Below the pieces are notes generated by a model. That model ran no database searches. It had not been told where the DNA came from and worked only from the letters and a program-made list of their open reading frames with translations. From Moraxellaceae bacterium UBA2032 (GTDB lineage: Bacteria; Pseudomonadota; Gammaproteobacteria; Pseudomonadales; Moraxellaceae): 9,649 nucleotides of DNA. Each line of letters begins with the position of its first letter. The stretch's first letter is position 1. Below, piece by piece: positions 1 to 8,755 of the stretch. The stretch is from positions 2,784-12,432 of the forward strand of contig DDBM01000117.1 of NCBI GenBank assembly GCA_002333125.1. Direction: 5' to 3'. Both the position numbers and the translations under genes were made by a program.

Positions 1-2
1 TT

Positions 3-374
3 ATTGGCGGCTCTTATGGCGCGGGTAATTATGGTATGTGTGGTCGGGCATATAGCCCACGCTTTTTGTTTAGTTGGCCAAATTCGCGCATTGCCGTGAT
101 GGGAGGCGAACAAGCCGCCAGTGTCTTAACCGAAATTCAAAAAGGCGCAAATGCCAAACGTGGCGTACATTGGACAGCCGACGAAGAAGCCGCCTTTAAA
201 CAGCCTTATTTAGAAAAATACCAACGCGAATCGCATCCATTTTATGCCAGTGCGCGTTTGTGGGATGATGGGGTGATTGACCCAATTCAAACCCGTGATG
301 TACTAGGTTTGTGCATTTCGGCGACCTTAAATGCCCCTGCCCAAGAAACCAAATTTGGCATTTTTAGGATGTAA
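3..374 (+). CDS. liuB: Methylcrotonyl-CoA carboxylase beta (carboxyltransferase) subunit, C-terminal fragment
   Basis: This is the 3' end of a gene whose start lies outside the window. The open frame runs from base 3 to the TAA at 372-374 and gives about 123 residues. The fragment carries the acyl-CoA carboxyltransferase C-terminal signature: a [24 protein letters not shown] stretch at once, then [19 protein letters not shown], and it ends in KFGIFRM, the usual last residues of methylcrotonyl-CoA carboxylase beta subunits. In that family the subunit transfers CO2 from carboxybiotin to 3-methylcrotonyl-CoA in leucine and isovalerate breakdown, in the cytoplasm. The alpha subunit follows two genes downstream, which supports methylcrotonyl-CoA rather than propionyl-CoA as substrate. 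An ATG at 36 is in frame but internal to the conserved domain, so it is not the real start. Confidence 0.93.
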   Translation: MGGSYGAGNYGMCGRAYSPRFLFSWPNSRIAVMGGEQAASVLTEIQKGANAKRGVHWTADEEAAFKQPYLEKYQRESHPFYASARLWDDGVIDPIQTRDVLGLCISATLNAPAQETKFGIFRM

Positions 375-376
375 AT

Positions 377-1150
377 ATGCTACAACATACCATTGATGAA
401 CGTGGTGTCGTCACCCTCACTCTTGACCGCCCACAATTACATAATGCCTTTGATGATGCCTTAATTACCGAACTGATTAAGGTATTGGCTTTATATAAAG
501 AAAACCCACAGAGCCGTTTATTGGTATTACGCGCCAACGGCAAAAGCTTCTCCGCAGGAGCTGACTTAAATTGGATGCAACGTGTTGCCCAATATACGCA
601 AGACCAAAACAAAGCCGATGCCGAAAACTTAGCCGAACTTATGGGGCATTTATATCACTTTCCACATCCTACTATTGCCGTTGTGCAAGGTGCTGCCTTT
701 GGCGGCGGTGTAGGTTTGGTAAGTTGTTGTGATATTGCACTTGCCAGCGACAAAGCCAGTTTTTGTTTGTCCGAAGTTAAGTTAGGGTTAGTGCCTGCGG
801 TGATTAGTCCGTATGTAATTGCTGCCATTGGTGCGCGCCAAGCACAACGCTATTTTTTGAGTGCCGAGCGTTTTGATGCTCAAACCGCCTATCACTTAGG
901 TTTAGTACAACAACTATGTACACCTGAGACACTCGACAGCCAAGCAACTGTGCTAATTAATACTATTTTGAGCAACGCGCCCGTTGCACTAACGGCTTGC
1001 AAACAACTCATACACCGTGTTGATGCTGCAATTAACCCCGAACTACGCGACTACACCACGAGCTTAATTGCTCAATTACGCGTTAGCCCCGAAGGCCAAG
1101 AAGGCTTAGCGGCATTTTTAGAAAAACGTCCTGCTGGATGGCTTAAATGA
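377..1150 (+). CDS. liuC: Methylglutaconyl-CoA hydratase (enoyl-CoA hydratase/isomerase family)
   Basis: A 257-residue crotonase-fold protein of normal family length. The oxyanion-hole segment SAGADLNWM lies at about residues 59-67. The second oxyanion segment, GAAFGGGVGLVSCCDIAL, lies at about 105-122, and the catalytic-glutamate region LSEVKLGLVP at about 131-140 (Glu133). The first of the two glutamates of classical enoyl-CoA hydratases is a glycine here (about Gly113); from memory this GLV-type variant is normal for LiuC-type enzymes, so I do not treat it as damage. Placement between the carboxylase beta and alpha genes points to hydration of 3-methylglutaconyl-CoA to HMG-CoA in leucine catabolism. 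The ATG at 377 is 2 nt after the upstream stop and has an AGGA ribosome site overlapping the end of that gene. Its TGA overlaps the next ATG in an ATGA junction. The exact substrate is inferred from context. Confidence 0.93.
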   Translation: MLQHTIDERGVVTLTLDRPQLHNAFDDALITELIKVLALYKENPQSRLLVLRANGKSFSAGADLNWMQRVAQYTQDQNKADAENLAELMGHLYHFPHPTIAVVQGAAFGGGVGLVSCCDIALASDKASFCLSEVKLGLVPAVISPYVIAAIGARQAQRYFLSAERFDAQTAYHLGLVQQLCTPETLDSQATVLINTILSNAPVALTACKQLIHRVDAAINPELRDYTTSLIAQLRVSPEGQEGLAAFLEKRPAGWLK

Positions 1151-3123
1151 TGATAACCAAACTATTAATTGCGAATCGTGGCGAAATTGCCTGCCGAATT
1201 ATTAAAACTGCTCAACGTTTAGGCGTGCGTACCGTTGCCGTTTATTCCACTGCCGATGCCAACGCGCTTCATGTACAAATGGCCGACGAAGCCTATTGTA
1301 TTGGTAATCCACCTAGCCGAGAATCGTATTTGTGTGGCGACAAAATCATCGCCACCGCCTTAGCTTGTGGCGCACAAGCGATTCATCCTGCTTATGGTTT
1401 TTTATCAGAAAACGCCGATTTTGTAGCTGCCGTGGAAGCTGCTGGCTTAATTTTTATAGGCCCCTCCGCCAGTGCGATTAGAGCAATGGGCGGCAAGTCT
1501 CAAGCCAAAGCCCTCATGCAACAAGCAGGTGTACCGTTAATTACGGGCTATCATGGCGAAGCGCAAGACCAAGAGACTCTCATTAAAGAAGCCCTAAATA
1601 TTGGCTTACCTGTATTGCTTAAAGCCTCCGCAGGCGGTGGTGGCAAAGGAATGCGCGAGGTGCATCATGCCTCCGAACTCCCCGAAGCGATTGAATCGGC
1701 ACAACGCGAAGGCCAAAACAGCTTTGGTGATAGCCGTTTATTAGTCGAAAAACTCTTAGTTAAACCACGTCATGTTGAAGTACAAATTTTAGCCGACAAG
1801 CACGGCAACTGCGTGTATTTATTTGACCGTGATTGCTCGTTGCAACGTCGTCATCAAAAAGTCGTTGAAGAAGCCCCTGCTCCTAATTTATCGGCACAAT
1901 TACGCGCCGAAATGGGACAAGCCGCCGTTAAAGCCGCACAAGCGATTGGCTATAGCAACGCAGGGACTATAGAATTTTTGGTCGCCAATAATGAATTCTT
2001 TTTTATGGAGATGAATACCCGTTTACAAGTAGAACATCCCGTTACCGAGATGATTAGCGGACTTGATTTGGTTGAATGGCAATTGCGTATTGCCTGTGGT
2101 GAAACATTAAACTTTGAACAAAGCAGCTTAGCGGCCTATGGTCATGCCATTGAGGTACGTTTGTATGCCGAAGACCCTGCCCACGACTTTTTGCCTGCTA
2201 TTGGCCGTTTAACGCATTTTGACTATCCTCAAAAACACGCTTGGCAACGCATTGATACAGGCTTTGTAGCAGGTGACGAAGTCTCTCCTTATTATGACCC
2301 GATGTTAGCCAAAGTCATTGTATGGGGTGAAAACCGCCACCAAGCCATTGCGCGTTTATTGCAAACGCTAAATGCGATGCGTGTGAGTGGTTTACGTCAT
2401 AATTTGAGCTATTTACAACGCATAATTGCCCACCCCGATTTTGCCAAGCCACAAGCCTTGGCCACCGACTTTTTGGTGTTACGTCACCAAGAATTTTTGT
2501 CTTACCAAAGCCCACATCAACAAGCCGCATTATTGGCCTGTGCCGCCTATTATTTTGTTCAGCAACAACAAGCTCATCAAGTCGTGAGTAATGACAGCTA
2601 TTCGCCTTGGCAACAGTTGGTTGGTTGGCGATGCTGTGGCAACAACAACACTTCATTGTCACTTAATATAAACGAGCAAACGCATGACCTCGTATTACAA
2701 GCCAATGGCCCGCGTTTTACATGGCAAGACAATGAGCAACAGGGCGAATTTAGTTTTAGCCAACAACAGGGCTTGTTTATTTATCAAGATGATAAACAAC
2801 GTTTGAGCTTTAACGTCACCTTTGATACTCATGGTGTGCAACTAAGCCATGATGGTTTTGTGTGGCAATGTAGCCTGCGTGAACCATACAAACAGAGCCA
2901 ACAAAACAGTCTAAGCCACAAAGGTTATCGTGCGCCAATGACGGGGCGTATTACTGCTGTTTTGGTTGAGGTAGGCCAAACGGTACAAAAAGGTGAGACT
3001 TTAGTGGTGATGGAAGCGATGAAAATGGAACATCGTATTGTGGCGCAATCTGATTTTAGCATTGAAGAAATTTGGGTTGGTGCAAATGATTTGGTGCAAG
3101 ATGGACAAGTTTTGTTGAATTAG
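1147..3123 (+). CDS. liuD: Methylcrotonyl-CoA carboxylase alpha subunit (biotin carboxylase plus biotin carrier)
   Basis: A 658-residue biotin-dependent carboxylase alpha chain. The N-terminal biotin carboxylase domain begins with KLLIANRGEIACRII (about 5-19) and HPAYGFLSENA (80-90). The ATP-grasp core follows, with its glycine-rich loop KASAGGGGKGM (159-169) and the EMNTRLQVEHPVTE signature (288-301). The carboxylase C-terminal part includes EVRLYAEDP. After a less conserved linker, the biotinyl domain carries VMEAMKMEH with the biotin-accepting lysine at Lys626, 32 residues from the end. It makes carboxybiotin using ATP and bicarbonate for the beta subunit. The start at 1147 overlaps the liuC stop by 4 nt, which implies translational coupling; a second ATG follows at once. 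The companion genes set the assignment: on domains alone, propionyl-CoA or geranyl-CoA carboxylase alpha would also fit. Confidence 0.93.
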   Translation: MMITKLLIANRGEIACRIIKTAQRLGVRTVAVYSTADANALHVQMADEAYCIGNPPSRESYLCGDKIIATALACGAQAIHPAYGFLSENADFVAAVEAAGLIFIGPSASAIRAMGGKSQAKALMQQAGVPLITGYHGEAQDQETLIKEALNIGLPVLLKASAGGGGKGMREVHHASELPEAIESAQREGQNSFGDSRLLVEKLLVKPRHVEVQILADKHGNCVYLFDRDCSLQRRHQKVVEEAPAPNLSAQLRAEMGQAAVKAAQAIGYSNAGTIEFLVANNEFFFMEMNTRLQVEHPVTEMISGLDLVEWQLRIACGETLNFEQSSLAAYGHAIEVRLYAEDPAHDFLPAIGRLTHFDYPQKHAWQRIDTGFVAGDEVSPYYDPMLAKVIVWGENRHQAIARLLQTLNAMRVSGLRHNLSYLQRIIAHPDFAKPQALATDFLVLRHQEFLSYQSPHQQAALLACAAYYFVQQQQAHQVVSNDSYSPWQQLVGWRCCGNNNTSLSLNINEQTHDLVLQANGPRFTWQDNEQQGEFSFSQQQGLFIYQDDKQRLSFNVTFDTHGVQLSHDGFVWQCSLREPYKQSQQNSLSHKGYRAPMTGRITAVLVEVGQTVQKGETLVVMEAMKMEHRIVAQSDFSIEEIWVGANDLVQDGQVLLN

Positions 3124-3160
3124 CCTAAGAAGCTTGGCTACTACAGCCACCAAAAACACT

Positions 3161-3219
3161 GTTAGGACTTACACACGAAGAGTCAATATATTAGGCTTTG
3201 TGACTGTGTAAGTTCCAAC
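3161..3219. repeat. Imperfect 15-bp inverted repeat in the convergent intergenic region
   Basis: GTTAGGACTTACACA (3161-3175) is the near-complement of TGTGTAAGTTCCAAC (3205-3219): 13 of 15 positions match when one arm is reverse-complemented. The arms flank 29 bp of AT-rich sequence that does not extend the pairing. The arms could be terminal repeats of a very small non-autonomous element or an IS remnant, or the whole could form an RNA hairpin downstream of liuD. It lacks the GC stem and U-tract of a terminator. I did not see another full copy in the window. Confidence 0.5.
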
Positions 3220-3234
3220 TACTTTAAGAGCACA

Positions 3235-3270
3235 AATAAAAAAGGGCTAGACCGTTAAGTCTAACCCTTT
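3235..3270 (-). terminator. Rho-independent terminator downstream of tRNA-Pro
   Basis: Read on the minus strand, AAAGGGTTAGAC, loop TTAACG and GTCTAGCCCTTT form a 12-bp stem (3241-3270) with one G-T pair, followed by a T-rich tract. It begins 8 bp after the encoded CCA end of the tRNA, where the minus-strand transcription unit should end. On the plus strand the hairpin is followed by GATTTTATT, so it may also stop transcription coming from liuD. Confidence 0.85.
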
Positions 3271-3278
3271 GATTTTAT

Positions 3279-3355
<77 letters not shown>

Positions 3356-3366
3356 AACAGGCGGCT

Positions 3367-3394
3367 ATATTAACTAATTTAGCCAATTTGTCCA
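3367..3394 (-). promoter_or_regulatory. Putative sigma-70 promoter for tRNA-Pro
   Basis: On the minus strand TGGACA (3389-3394; five of six to TTGACA) and TAATAT (3367-3372) are separated by 16 bp. They are followed by a GC-rich GCCGCC discriminator, as is common for stable-RNA promoters, and the tRNA begins 11 bp after the -10 box. It lies between the thioesterase stop and the tRNA, so the tRNA need not depend on read-through. Found by eye only. Confidence 0.55.
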
Positions 3395-3414
3395 GTAGTT
3401 TTACGAAAAACCGC

Positions 3415-3840
3415 TCAAGTTACAGGCACATAAGCCCTAATAAACTCAGGTGGCATACGTTTAGCTTTACCCGTTTGCATATCTACGGTCACAAAATGGG
3501 TGCGGCCTGTTAGTATCGTTTTGTTATCATGCAAACGTATAATTTGATAATCACGTGTGGTTGATAACTTACCATCATTGGCACTAATCCATGTACCAAT
3601 GGCTAACTCTTCACCTACATAGCTTGGCAAGCAATAATTAAGCTCATGCTTACGCACCACACAACCACAGCCTAAATCATAATAAGCCGCTATATTTAAG
3701 CCTAACGCCTCAGAATGTGACCATGCCGCTTTCTCGAGCCACTCCAAATAAGACACATTATTAGTATGACCAAAAGCGTCTTGGTGGCTATCTAATACCG
3801 TCATGTAAGTAATAAAAGGCGCGGCAACGTGCCATATCAC
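3415..3840 (-). CDS. Acyl-CoA thioesterase, 4-hydroxybenzoyl-CoA thioesterase/YbgC-like hotdog family
   Basis: A 141-residue single hotdog-domain protein of typical family length. The signature lies near the N terminus: DAFGHTNNVSYLEWLEKAAW at residues 21-40. Asp21 is the likely catalytic acid, followed by the GHxNN turn and the start of the long central helix. Such enzymes hydrolyse acyl-CoA thioesters in the cytoplasm; I cannot tell the natural substrate. The start is a GTG at 3838-3840, 2 nt after the merR stop. No ATG is available in this frame upstream, and the ribosome site is weak, so translational coupling is likely. No signal peptide or membrane segment is visible. It lies between the merR-like gene and tRNA-Pro, which are usually adjacent, so it seems to be an addition to the conserved cluster. 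Confidence 0.85.
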   Translation of the reverse strand: MIWHVAAPFITYMTVLDSHQDAFGHTNNVSYLEWLEKAAWSHSEALGLNIAAYYDLGCGCVVRKHELNYCLPSYVGEELAIGTWISANDGKLSTTRDYQIIRLHDNKTILTGRTHFVTVDMQTGKAKRMPPEFIRAYVPVT

Positions 3841-3842
3841 AA

Positions 3843-4298
3843 TTATATACCACGCACCTGAGTACTTTTTCCTAACACATTCAAAACAGACTCTAATTCA
3901 CGAATCATGTCTTTAATCACCACATTCAGCATATTTTGACTTATTTTAAGCTGATACGCTAATAAGGTTTCTGACGTGTCTATATGCTCAACGGGTGTTG
4001 TTACAACTTCACGTACAATTTCTCGTTTAGATTCTGTTTGTAATTGTAAGCGTGCGCCGCTAATGGTATAGCCTTGTTCATACAACAAACTACGAATTTG
4101 ACGAATCATCAATACTTCTTCGTGTTGATAATAACGACGATTACCTCTACGCTTCATGGGACTGAGTTGTTCAAACTCTTGCTCCCAATAACGTAATACA
4201 TGAGGCTTTACATTACACAACTCGCCTACTTCACCAATGCTAAAATAACGCTTACTGGGAATAGCAGGTAATAGTGCGTTATGGCTGGGTTCTAGCAT
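3843..4298 (-). CDS. MerR-family transcriptional regulator of the pheST-ihfA neighbourhood
   Basis: A MerR-type DNA-binding protein of 151 residues from the preferred start. The winged helix-turn-helix is clear: [20 protein letters not shown], then [10 protein letters not shown], and the wing [20 protein letters not shown], together covering about residues 16-70. A C-terminal helical segment ([21 protein letters not shown]) should form the dimer coiled coil. There is no C-terminal cysteine cluster of the metal-sensing type, so the effector is unknown. An ATG at 4304 would add two residues; I prefer 4298 because homologues in this neighbourhood begin MLEPSHN, from memory, and a GAG lies 9 nt before it. 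Either start overlaps the end of ihfA, so translation is probably coupled. It occupies the conserved slot after ihfA in gammaproteobacteria, where its targets are, to my knowledge, poorly defined. Confidence 0.9.
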   Translation of the reverse strand: MLEPSHNALLPAIPSKRYFSIGEVGELCNVKPHVLRYWEQEFEQLSPMKRRGNRRYYQHEEVLMIRQIRSLLYEQGYTISGARLQLQTESKREIVREVVTTPVEHIDTSETLLAYQLKISQNMLNVVIKDMIRELESVLNVLGKSTQVRGI

Positions 4299-4581
4299 AA
4301 GCATCTACTCGCTGTCTTAATTTTTGTCCTGCTTTAAAAGTCACTACACGACGCGCAGTAATCGGAATTTCTTCACCTGTTTTAGGATTTCGACCGGGAC
4401 GTTGACGCTTATCTCGCAAGTCAAAATTACCAAAGCCCGATAACTTAACGGGCTGATTACTCTCCAAGGCCAAACGAATCTCTTCAAACAAAATATCTAT
4501 TAATTCTTTTGCTTCTTGTTTATTGAGTCCTAACTCATTAAACAAATGCTCGACCATATCGGCCTTGGTGAGTGCGCTCAT
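4279..4581 (-). CDS. ihfA: Integration host factor alpha subunit
   Basis: A 100-residue protein of the HU/IHF family that matches IHF alpha closely. It begins [19 protein letters not shown], then has [20 protein letters not shown] and the beta-arm motif [20 protein letters not shown] (about 61-80), whose proline intercalates into the minor groove and bends DNA. With IhfB it forms a heterodimer that bends DNA for transcription, recombination and replication. It lies 15 nt after pheT with an AGAGGT ribosome site in the gap, and its end overlaps the merR-like gene. Order and spacing match the usual pheT-ihfA operon, so it probably shares the synthetase transcript. Confidence 0.97.
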   Translation of the reverse strand: MSALTKADMVEHLFNELGLNKQEAKELIDILFEEIRLALESNQPVKLSGFGNFDLRDKRQRPGRNPKTGEEIPITARRVVTFKAGQKLRQRVDAYARTQP

Positions 4582-4596
4582 GCCTACCTCTTTATC

Positions 4597-6972
4597 CTAA
4601 CGAAGGACTGCGTTATGTTGTTTTTCTAAAGCGTCCACAATGGCTTGTAGCCCTGCTTTCACTTCTTCATCTTGTAAGGTTCGGTCGTTATGTTGCCAAT
4701 GTGTACCAATGGCTAAACTGCGTTTATTTTCGGCGATACCTGCACCTTGATAAACGTCAAACAACCACACATTTTGTAACAATTCACTGCCTGCTTCACG
4801 CGCCGTTTTTAACACATCGGCGGCCTGAATCGAAGCATCTAAGACAACGGCAATATCTCTACGCAAACTTGGAAAACGCGATAGCTCACTAAATTTGGGC
4901 AGTTTTGCGTTTAGTAATGGAGCTAACAATAACTCAAAAACATACACAGAGCCTTGTACATCTAGGCTTTGCTGCACTTGAGGGTGCAATTTACCTAAAT
5001 AACCAATGATATTATCTTGGCTATCAACTAAGGCGGCAGTTTGCCCTGTATGTAGCGCAGGATGATTCGCTGTCTTGAACCTAACTGTATCAGATGCGCC
5101 CGTAAGTGCAAGAATTGATTCAACATTTCCTTTTAAATCGAAGAAGTCTACAACAGCTGATTTATTGCCCCATGCTTCGGGTAAAACCTCGCCTGTAATC
5201 ACGCCAGACAACATCACTTCTTGCACTAATGAGCCATCGGGTTGTGGTAAAAAACGACTCCCAACTTCAAATAAACGTACCCGACTTTGTTGGCGATTTT
5301 GATTATAAGCAACCGCACTTAACAAGCCCGCCCATAAGGTGGTACGCATGGTTGACAGTTCGCTTGATATGGGGTTTGCTAAACTTAAGGTCTGACGTTG
5401 TGGGTCTAAAATTTTCTGTAATTTGGGGTCAACAAAGCTAAAGGTTATCGCTTCTTGATAACCCATGCCTACCAATAGTTCTTTGATTTGTTGAGTAGAC
5501 AGCACTTCGGGTTGGGGGGCTAATTCAAAAGAAAACTGTGGTTTTTGGGTAGGTAAATTATCGTAGCCATAAACACGCGCTAATTCTTCAATTAAATCGA
5601 CTTCAATACTTATATCAAATCTATAGCTAGGTGCAGTGACCAACCACGCATCGGCTTGTTTTTCGAGTGTCATGCCTAAAGCCAACAAGATGTCTTCTAC
5701 CTGAGTCGCAGGCAAATCAAAACCTAATACTTGGCTAATTTTGGCTAAACGTAAATTAATGGGCAAACGTGTGGGCAAGGCATTGGGCAAAATCGCTTCA
5801 ATCACTTCACCTGCACTACCGCCAGCAATCTCAATAATTAATTGTGTTGCTCTTTCAATAGCTTGACGCTGTAAGTTAAAGTCAACTCCACGCTCAAAAC
5901 GGTGTGAAGAATCGGTGTGTAAACCATAACTACGCGCTTTTCCTGCTAAAGCGAGCGGCTGAAAAAAGGCACTTTCTAATAAAATATCAACGGTGGAGTC
6001 ACTAACGGCTGATTCGTCACCACCCATAATACCTGCTAAAGCCAACGGTTTTTGATGATCGGCAATAAGCAATGCGCCTGCACGTAACTCAACGGTTTGT
6101 TTATTTAACAAAATGAGTTTTTCGCCTGCTTGTGCTTCACGCACCACAATACCGCCTTCGATTTTAGTTAAATCAAAAGCGTGCATCGGTTGACCTAATT
6201 CCATTAATATATAATTAGTTACGTCAACAACTGCACCTAAAGTAGCAATACCCGAACGGGCTAATTTACGCACCAGCCATTCTGGACTGGCACTATTAGG
6301 ATTAATACCTTTAATGACACGCGCTACATAACGTGGGCAAGCTTCAGACTGTAAATCCACCGAAACAACGTGGGTATGCGCTGCGCTAACAGGCAACATG
6401 ACAGGCTGACACAAAGACAGTTTATTAAACGCCGCCACTTCACGCGCCATGCCTAATACGCTTAAACAATCACCACGATTAGGCGTAATACCAAACTCCA
6501 TTGTTATGTCATCAAGCTGTAAATAATCACGAATATTTGCCCCTACAGGCGCATCAACAGGCAACTCTAACAAACCCTCAGTGGCAGGGCTTAAACCCAA
6601 TTCTTGAGCCGCACACAACATACCAAACGATTCTACACCGCGTAATTTGGCGCGTTTAATATCAATATTATTGGGCAGTTTGGCACCCAATGTGGCCACA
6701 ATAACTTTTAAGCCTACACGCACATTAGGCGCACCACAGACAATTTGTAGCGGCTCGGCTTGAGCTACATTAATAGTGGTAACGCGTAAACGGTCGGCTT
6801 GAGGATGCGCTTCTACACTTAACACTTCGCCCACAAACACGTTATTAAATGGCGGCGCAACCATTTGTAAGGCATCAACTTCTAAGCCTGCCATGGTTAA
6901 TTGATGGCCTAATTGTTGGGTTGTTAACGCAGGGTTAACCCATTCACGTAACCAGCTTTCACTAATTTGCAT
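4597..6972 (-). CDS. pheT: Phenylalanyl-tRNA synthetase beta subunit
   Basis: A 791-residue protein, close to the roughly 795 residues of the E. coli subunit. The N-terminal tRNA-binding (EMAP II-like) domain spans about 40-150. The GITPNRGDCLSVLGMAREVA segment follows at about 161-180. The B3/B4 editing domain has QPMHAFD (His264), LLESAFF (Glu333) and HTDSSHRFERGVD (about 352-364), equivalents of the residues that clear Tyr-tRNA(Phe). A B5 domain lies at about 400-470, then the inactive synthetase-like core, and an FDX-ACB anticodon-binding domain at about 695-790. It forms the (alpha-beta)2 enzyme with PheS in the cytoplasm. The ATG at 6972 has AGGT upstream. Unusually, pheS does not directly precede it: a 141-residue gene lies between, leaving a 56-bp gap here. 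Confidence 0.97.
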   Translation of the reverse strand: MQISESWLREWVNPALTTQQLGHQLTMAGLEVDALQMVAPPFNNVFVGEVLSVEAHPQADRLRVTTINVAQAEPLQIVCGAPNVRVGLKVIVATLGAKLPNNIDIKRAKLRGVESFGMLCAAQELGLSPATEGLLELPVDAPVGANIRDYLQLDDITMEFGITPNRGDCLSVLGMAREVAAFNKLSLCQPVMLPVSAAHTHVVSVDLQSEACPRYVARVIKGINPNSASPEWLVRKLARSGIATLGAVVDVTNYILMELGQPMHAFDLTKIEGGIVVREAQAGEKLILLNKQTVELRAGALLIADHQKPLALAGIMGGDESAVSDSTVDILLESAFFQPLALAGKARSYGLHTDSSHRFERGVDFNLQRQAIERATQLIIEIAGGSAGEVIEAILPNALPTRLPINLRLAKISQVLGFDLPATQVEDILLALGMTLEKQADAWLVTAPSYRFDISIEVDLIEELARVYGYDNLPTQKPQFSFELAPQPEVLSTQQIKELLVGMGYQEAITFSFVDPKLQKILDPQRQTLSLANPISSELSTMRTTLWAGLLSAVAYNQNRQQSRVRLFEVGSRFLPQPDGSLVQEVMLSGVITGEVLPEAWGNKSAVVDFFDLKGNVESILALTGASDTVRFKTANHPALHTGQTAALVDSQDNIIGYLGKLHPQVQQSLDVQGSVYVFELLLAPLLNAKLPKFSELSRFPSLRRDIAVVLDASIQAADVLKTAREAGSELLQNVWLFDVYQGAGIAENKRSLAIGTHWQHNDRTLQDEEVKAGLQAIVDALEKQHNAVLR

Positions 6973-7028
6973 TATTTATTACCTAAAATTTTTGTCTTAG
7001 CCTTTGGTGTGCGACCTATCAGTCCTAA

Positions 7029-7454
7029 TTAAATATCAATGGCTAAATGCCAACGAATACCATGCTCAGCTAAACGGGTTAAAATAGCGGCCATACTTTC
7101 TAAGTTATCAATAACCGCTTCTGGCTCGGCCAATACTGTGGGCGTTTTATCTATTTCAGCAATTAAACCTAAGACCGTTTTTAAGCCTTCTTGTGCCGAA
7201 AACCATGTAACTTCGTTAGGGTCAAAGGTCTCATCTTCTTCTAAGAGATCTTGAATATCTTCTACATATTCATCCCACTCACCTTCAGGCATACTAAAAA
7301 AGTGCATTAAAGGGGTGACACCTGCACGCTGTGCCAGTTGTTCTAATACATCTTCTTCGACACGTGCTAAAGCTGTGCCATCCATATCTAATAAAAACTC
7401 ATGATTTTCGTCATGTTCGGGAACATCCGCACAAATAAAATAAGCGAGACTCAT
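7029..7454 (-). CDS. Unrecognised highly acidic 141-residue protein inserted between pheS and pheT
   Basis: I do not recognise a named family. The protein is extremely acidic: by hand count about 33 Asp/Glu against 6 Lys/Arg in 141 residues. The acidic residues concentrate at about 12-37 and 57-80 (EGEWDEYVEDIQDLLEEDE). Hydrophobic stretches such as AGVTPLMHFFSM and EGLKTVLGLIAEI, and a conserved-looking C terminus (LAEHGIRWHLAIDI), suggest a small folded alpha/beta cytosolic protein with no signal peptide or membrane segment. The ATG at 7454 has a good ribosome site (GAGGA, 7 nt spacing), so it is very likely expressed. It lies 36 bp after pheS and 56 bp before pheT on the same strand, so it should share their transcript. 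A role in phenylalanyl-tRNA synthetase function is only a guess; it may be an unrelated passenger. Confidence 0.82.
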   Translation of the reverse strand: MSLAYFICADVPEHDENHEFLLDMDGTALARVEEDVLEQLAQRAGVTPLMHFFSMPEGEWDEYVEDIQDLLEEDETFDPNEVTWFSAQEGLKTVLGLIAEIDKTPTVLAEPEAVIDNLESMAAILTRLAEHGIRWHLAIDI

Positions 7455-7461
7455 GTTGTTT

Positions 7462-7466
7462 TCCTC
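7462..7466 (-). promoter_or_regulatory. Ribosome binding site of the acidic 141-residue gene
   Basis: GAGGA on the minus strand, 7 nt before the ATG at 7454. It is a good Shine-Dalgarno sequence. It supports both the start choice and active translation of a gene with no recognised family. Confidence 0.75.
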
Positions 7467-7475
7467 GGGTCAATA

Positions 7476-8525
<1,050 letters not shown>

Positions 8526-8532
8526 TCACCAT

Positions 8533-8559
8533 AAAAAAACCCGCCTAACGCGGGTTTTT
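8533..8559. terminator. Intrinsic terminator (bidirectional form) just upstream of pheS
   Basis: AAAAACCCGC, loop CTAAC and GCGGGTTTTT form a perfect 10-bp stem, with A/T tracts on both sides so it works in either direction. On the minus strand it ends transcription of the proteinase/small-gene pair and lies 25 bp before the pheS start codon. It could instead act as an attenuator or a 5' leader hairpin of the pheS transcript. Confidence 0.85.
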
Positions 8560-8587
8560 ACTATATCCCAACTTACATATCACACAA
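8560..8587 (-). promoter_or_regulatory. Candidate promoter for the pheS operon
   Basis: On the minus strand TTGTGT (8582-8587) and TATAGT (8560-8565) are separated by 16 bp. The -10 box matches five of six consensus bases, while the -35 matches only three. The predicted transcript would start in or next to the hairpin at 8533-8559, too early for that hairpin to terminate it. Weak evidence, found by eye. Confidence 0.3.
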
Positions 8588-8755
8588 TACAGCAGGTAGC
8601 ATTTTATTGCTTTTTGCACGAAAATGCTCCAACTCTTTCGCGATTTCACTCCACCGTTGCTGTTTGTTCATCAGAGCTTCCTCTAAGTCCCTCGGCGGAC
8701 GATATAGTGGTATTTCCACTTTCTGCATTGTAGTTTGACTCTGATGTTTTTTCAT
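8573..8755 (-). CDS. Hypothetical 60-residue small protein overlapping the proteinase gene
   Basis: I do not recognise this protein. From the ATG at 8755 it has 60 residues: a basic N terminus (MKKHQSQ), a proline-containing segment VEIPLYRPPRDLEE (about 13-26) and a charged amphipathic helix NKQQRWSEIAKELEHFRAKS (about 30-49). A strong ribosome site, GGAGAG with 8 nt spacing, chooses this start over an in-frame ATG at 8785. The first 110 bases lie inside the 3' end of the proteinase gene in another frame, and its stop is 13 bp before the terminator stem. A small helical protein translated behind a proteinase gene could be its adaptor, inhibitor or substrate, but this is only inference from position. 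The alternative is a chance frame, though the ribosome site and sensible sequence argue against that. Confidence 0.6.
   Translation of the reverse strand: MKKHQSQTTMQKVEIPLYRPPRDLEEALMNKQQRWSEIAKELEHFRAKSNKMLPAVLCDM

Noticed and set aside
2315..2662. Minus-strand open frame of 115 codons inside liuD
   Set aside because: Lies wholly antisense to the carboxylase alpha gene, with a composition typical of a shadow frame.
3124..3150. TTGGCT-ACTAC-AGCCAC hairpin just after liuD as a terminator
   Set aside because: Stem of only about 5-6 bp and no T-tract on the plus strand.
4572..4892. Plus-strand open frame of 106 codons opposite the pheT 3' end
   Set aside because: Complement of conserved PheT FDX-ACB coding sequence; basic, Leu/Arg-rich product typical of an antisense shadow.
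6996..7030. Sequence before pheT (TTAGGACTGATAGGTCGCACACC on the minus strand split over two parts) sharing TTAGGACT with the 3161 repeat
   Set aside because: Only an 8-base match plus loose similarity; no paired inverted arm nearby, so a second copy of the element is not supported.
8573..8755. Small frame as a Phe leader peptide for pheS attenuation
   Set aside because: It has a single Phe and no cluster of Phe codons near its end, so it does not fit a pheM-like leader.
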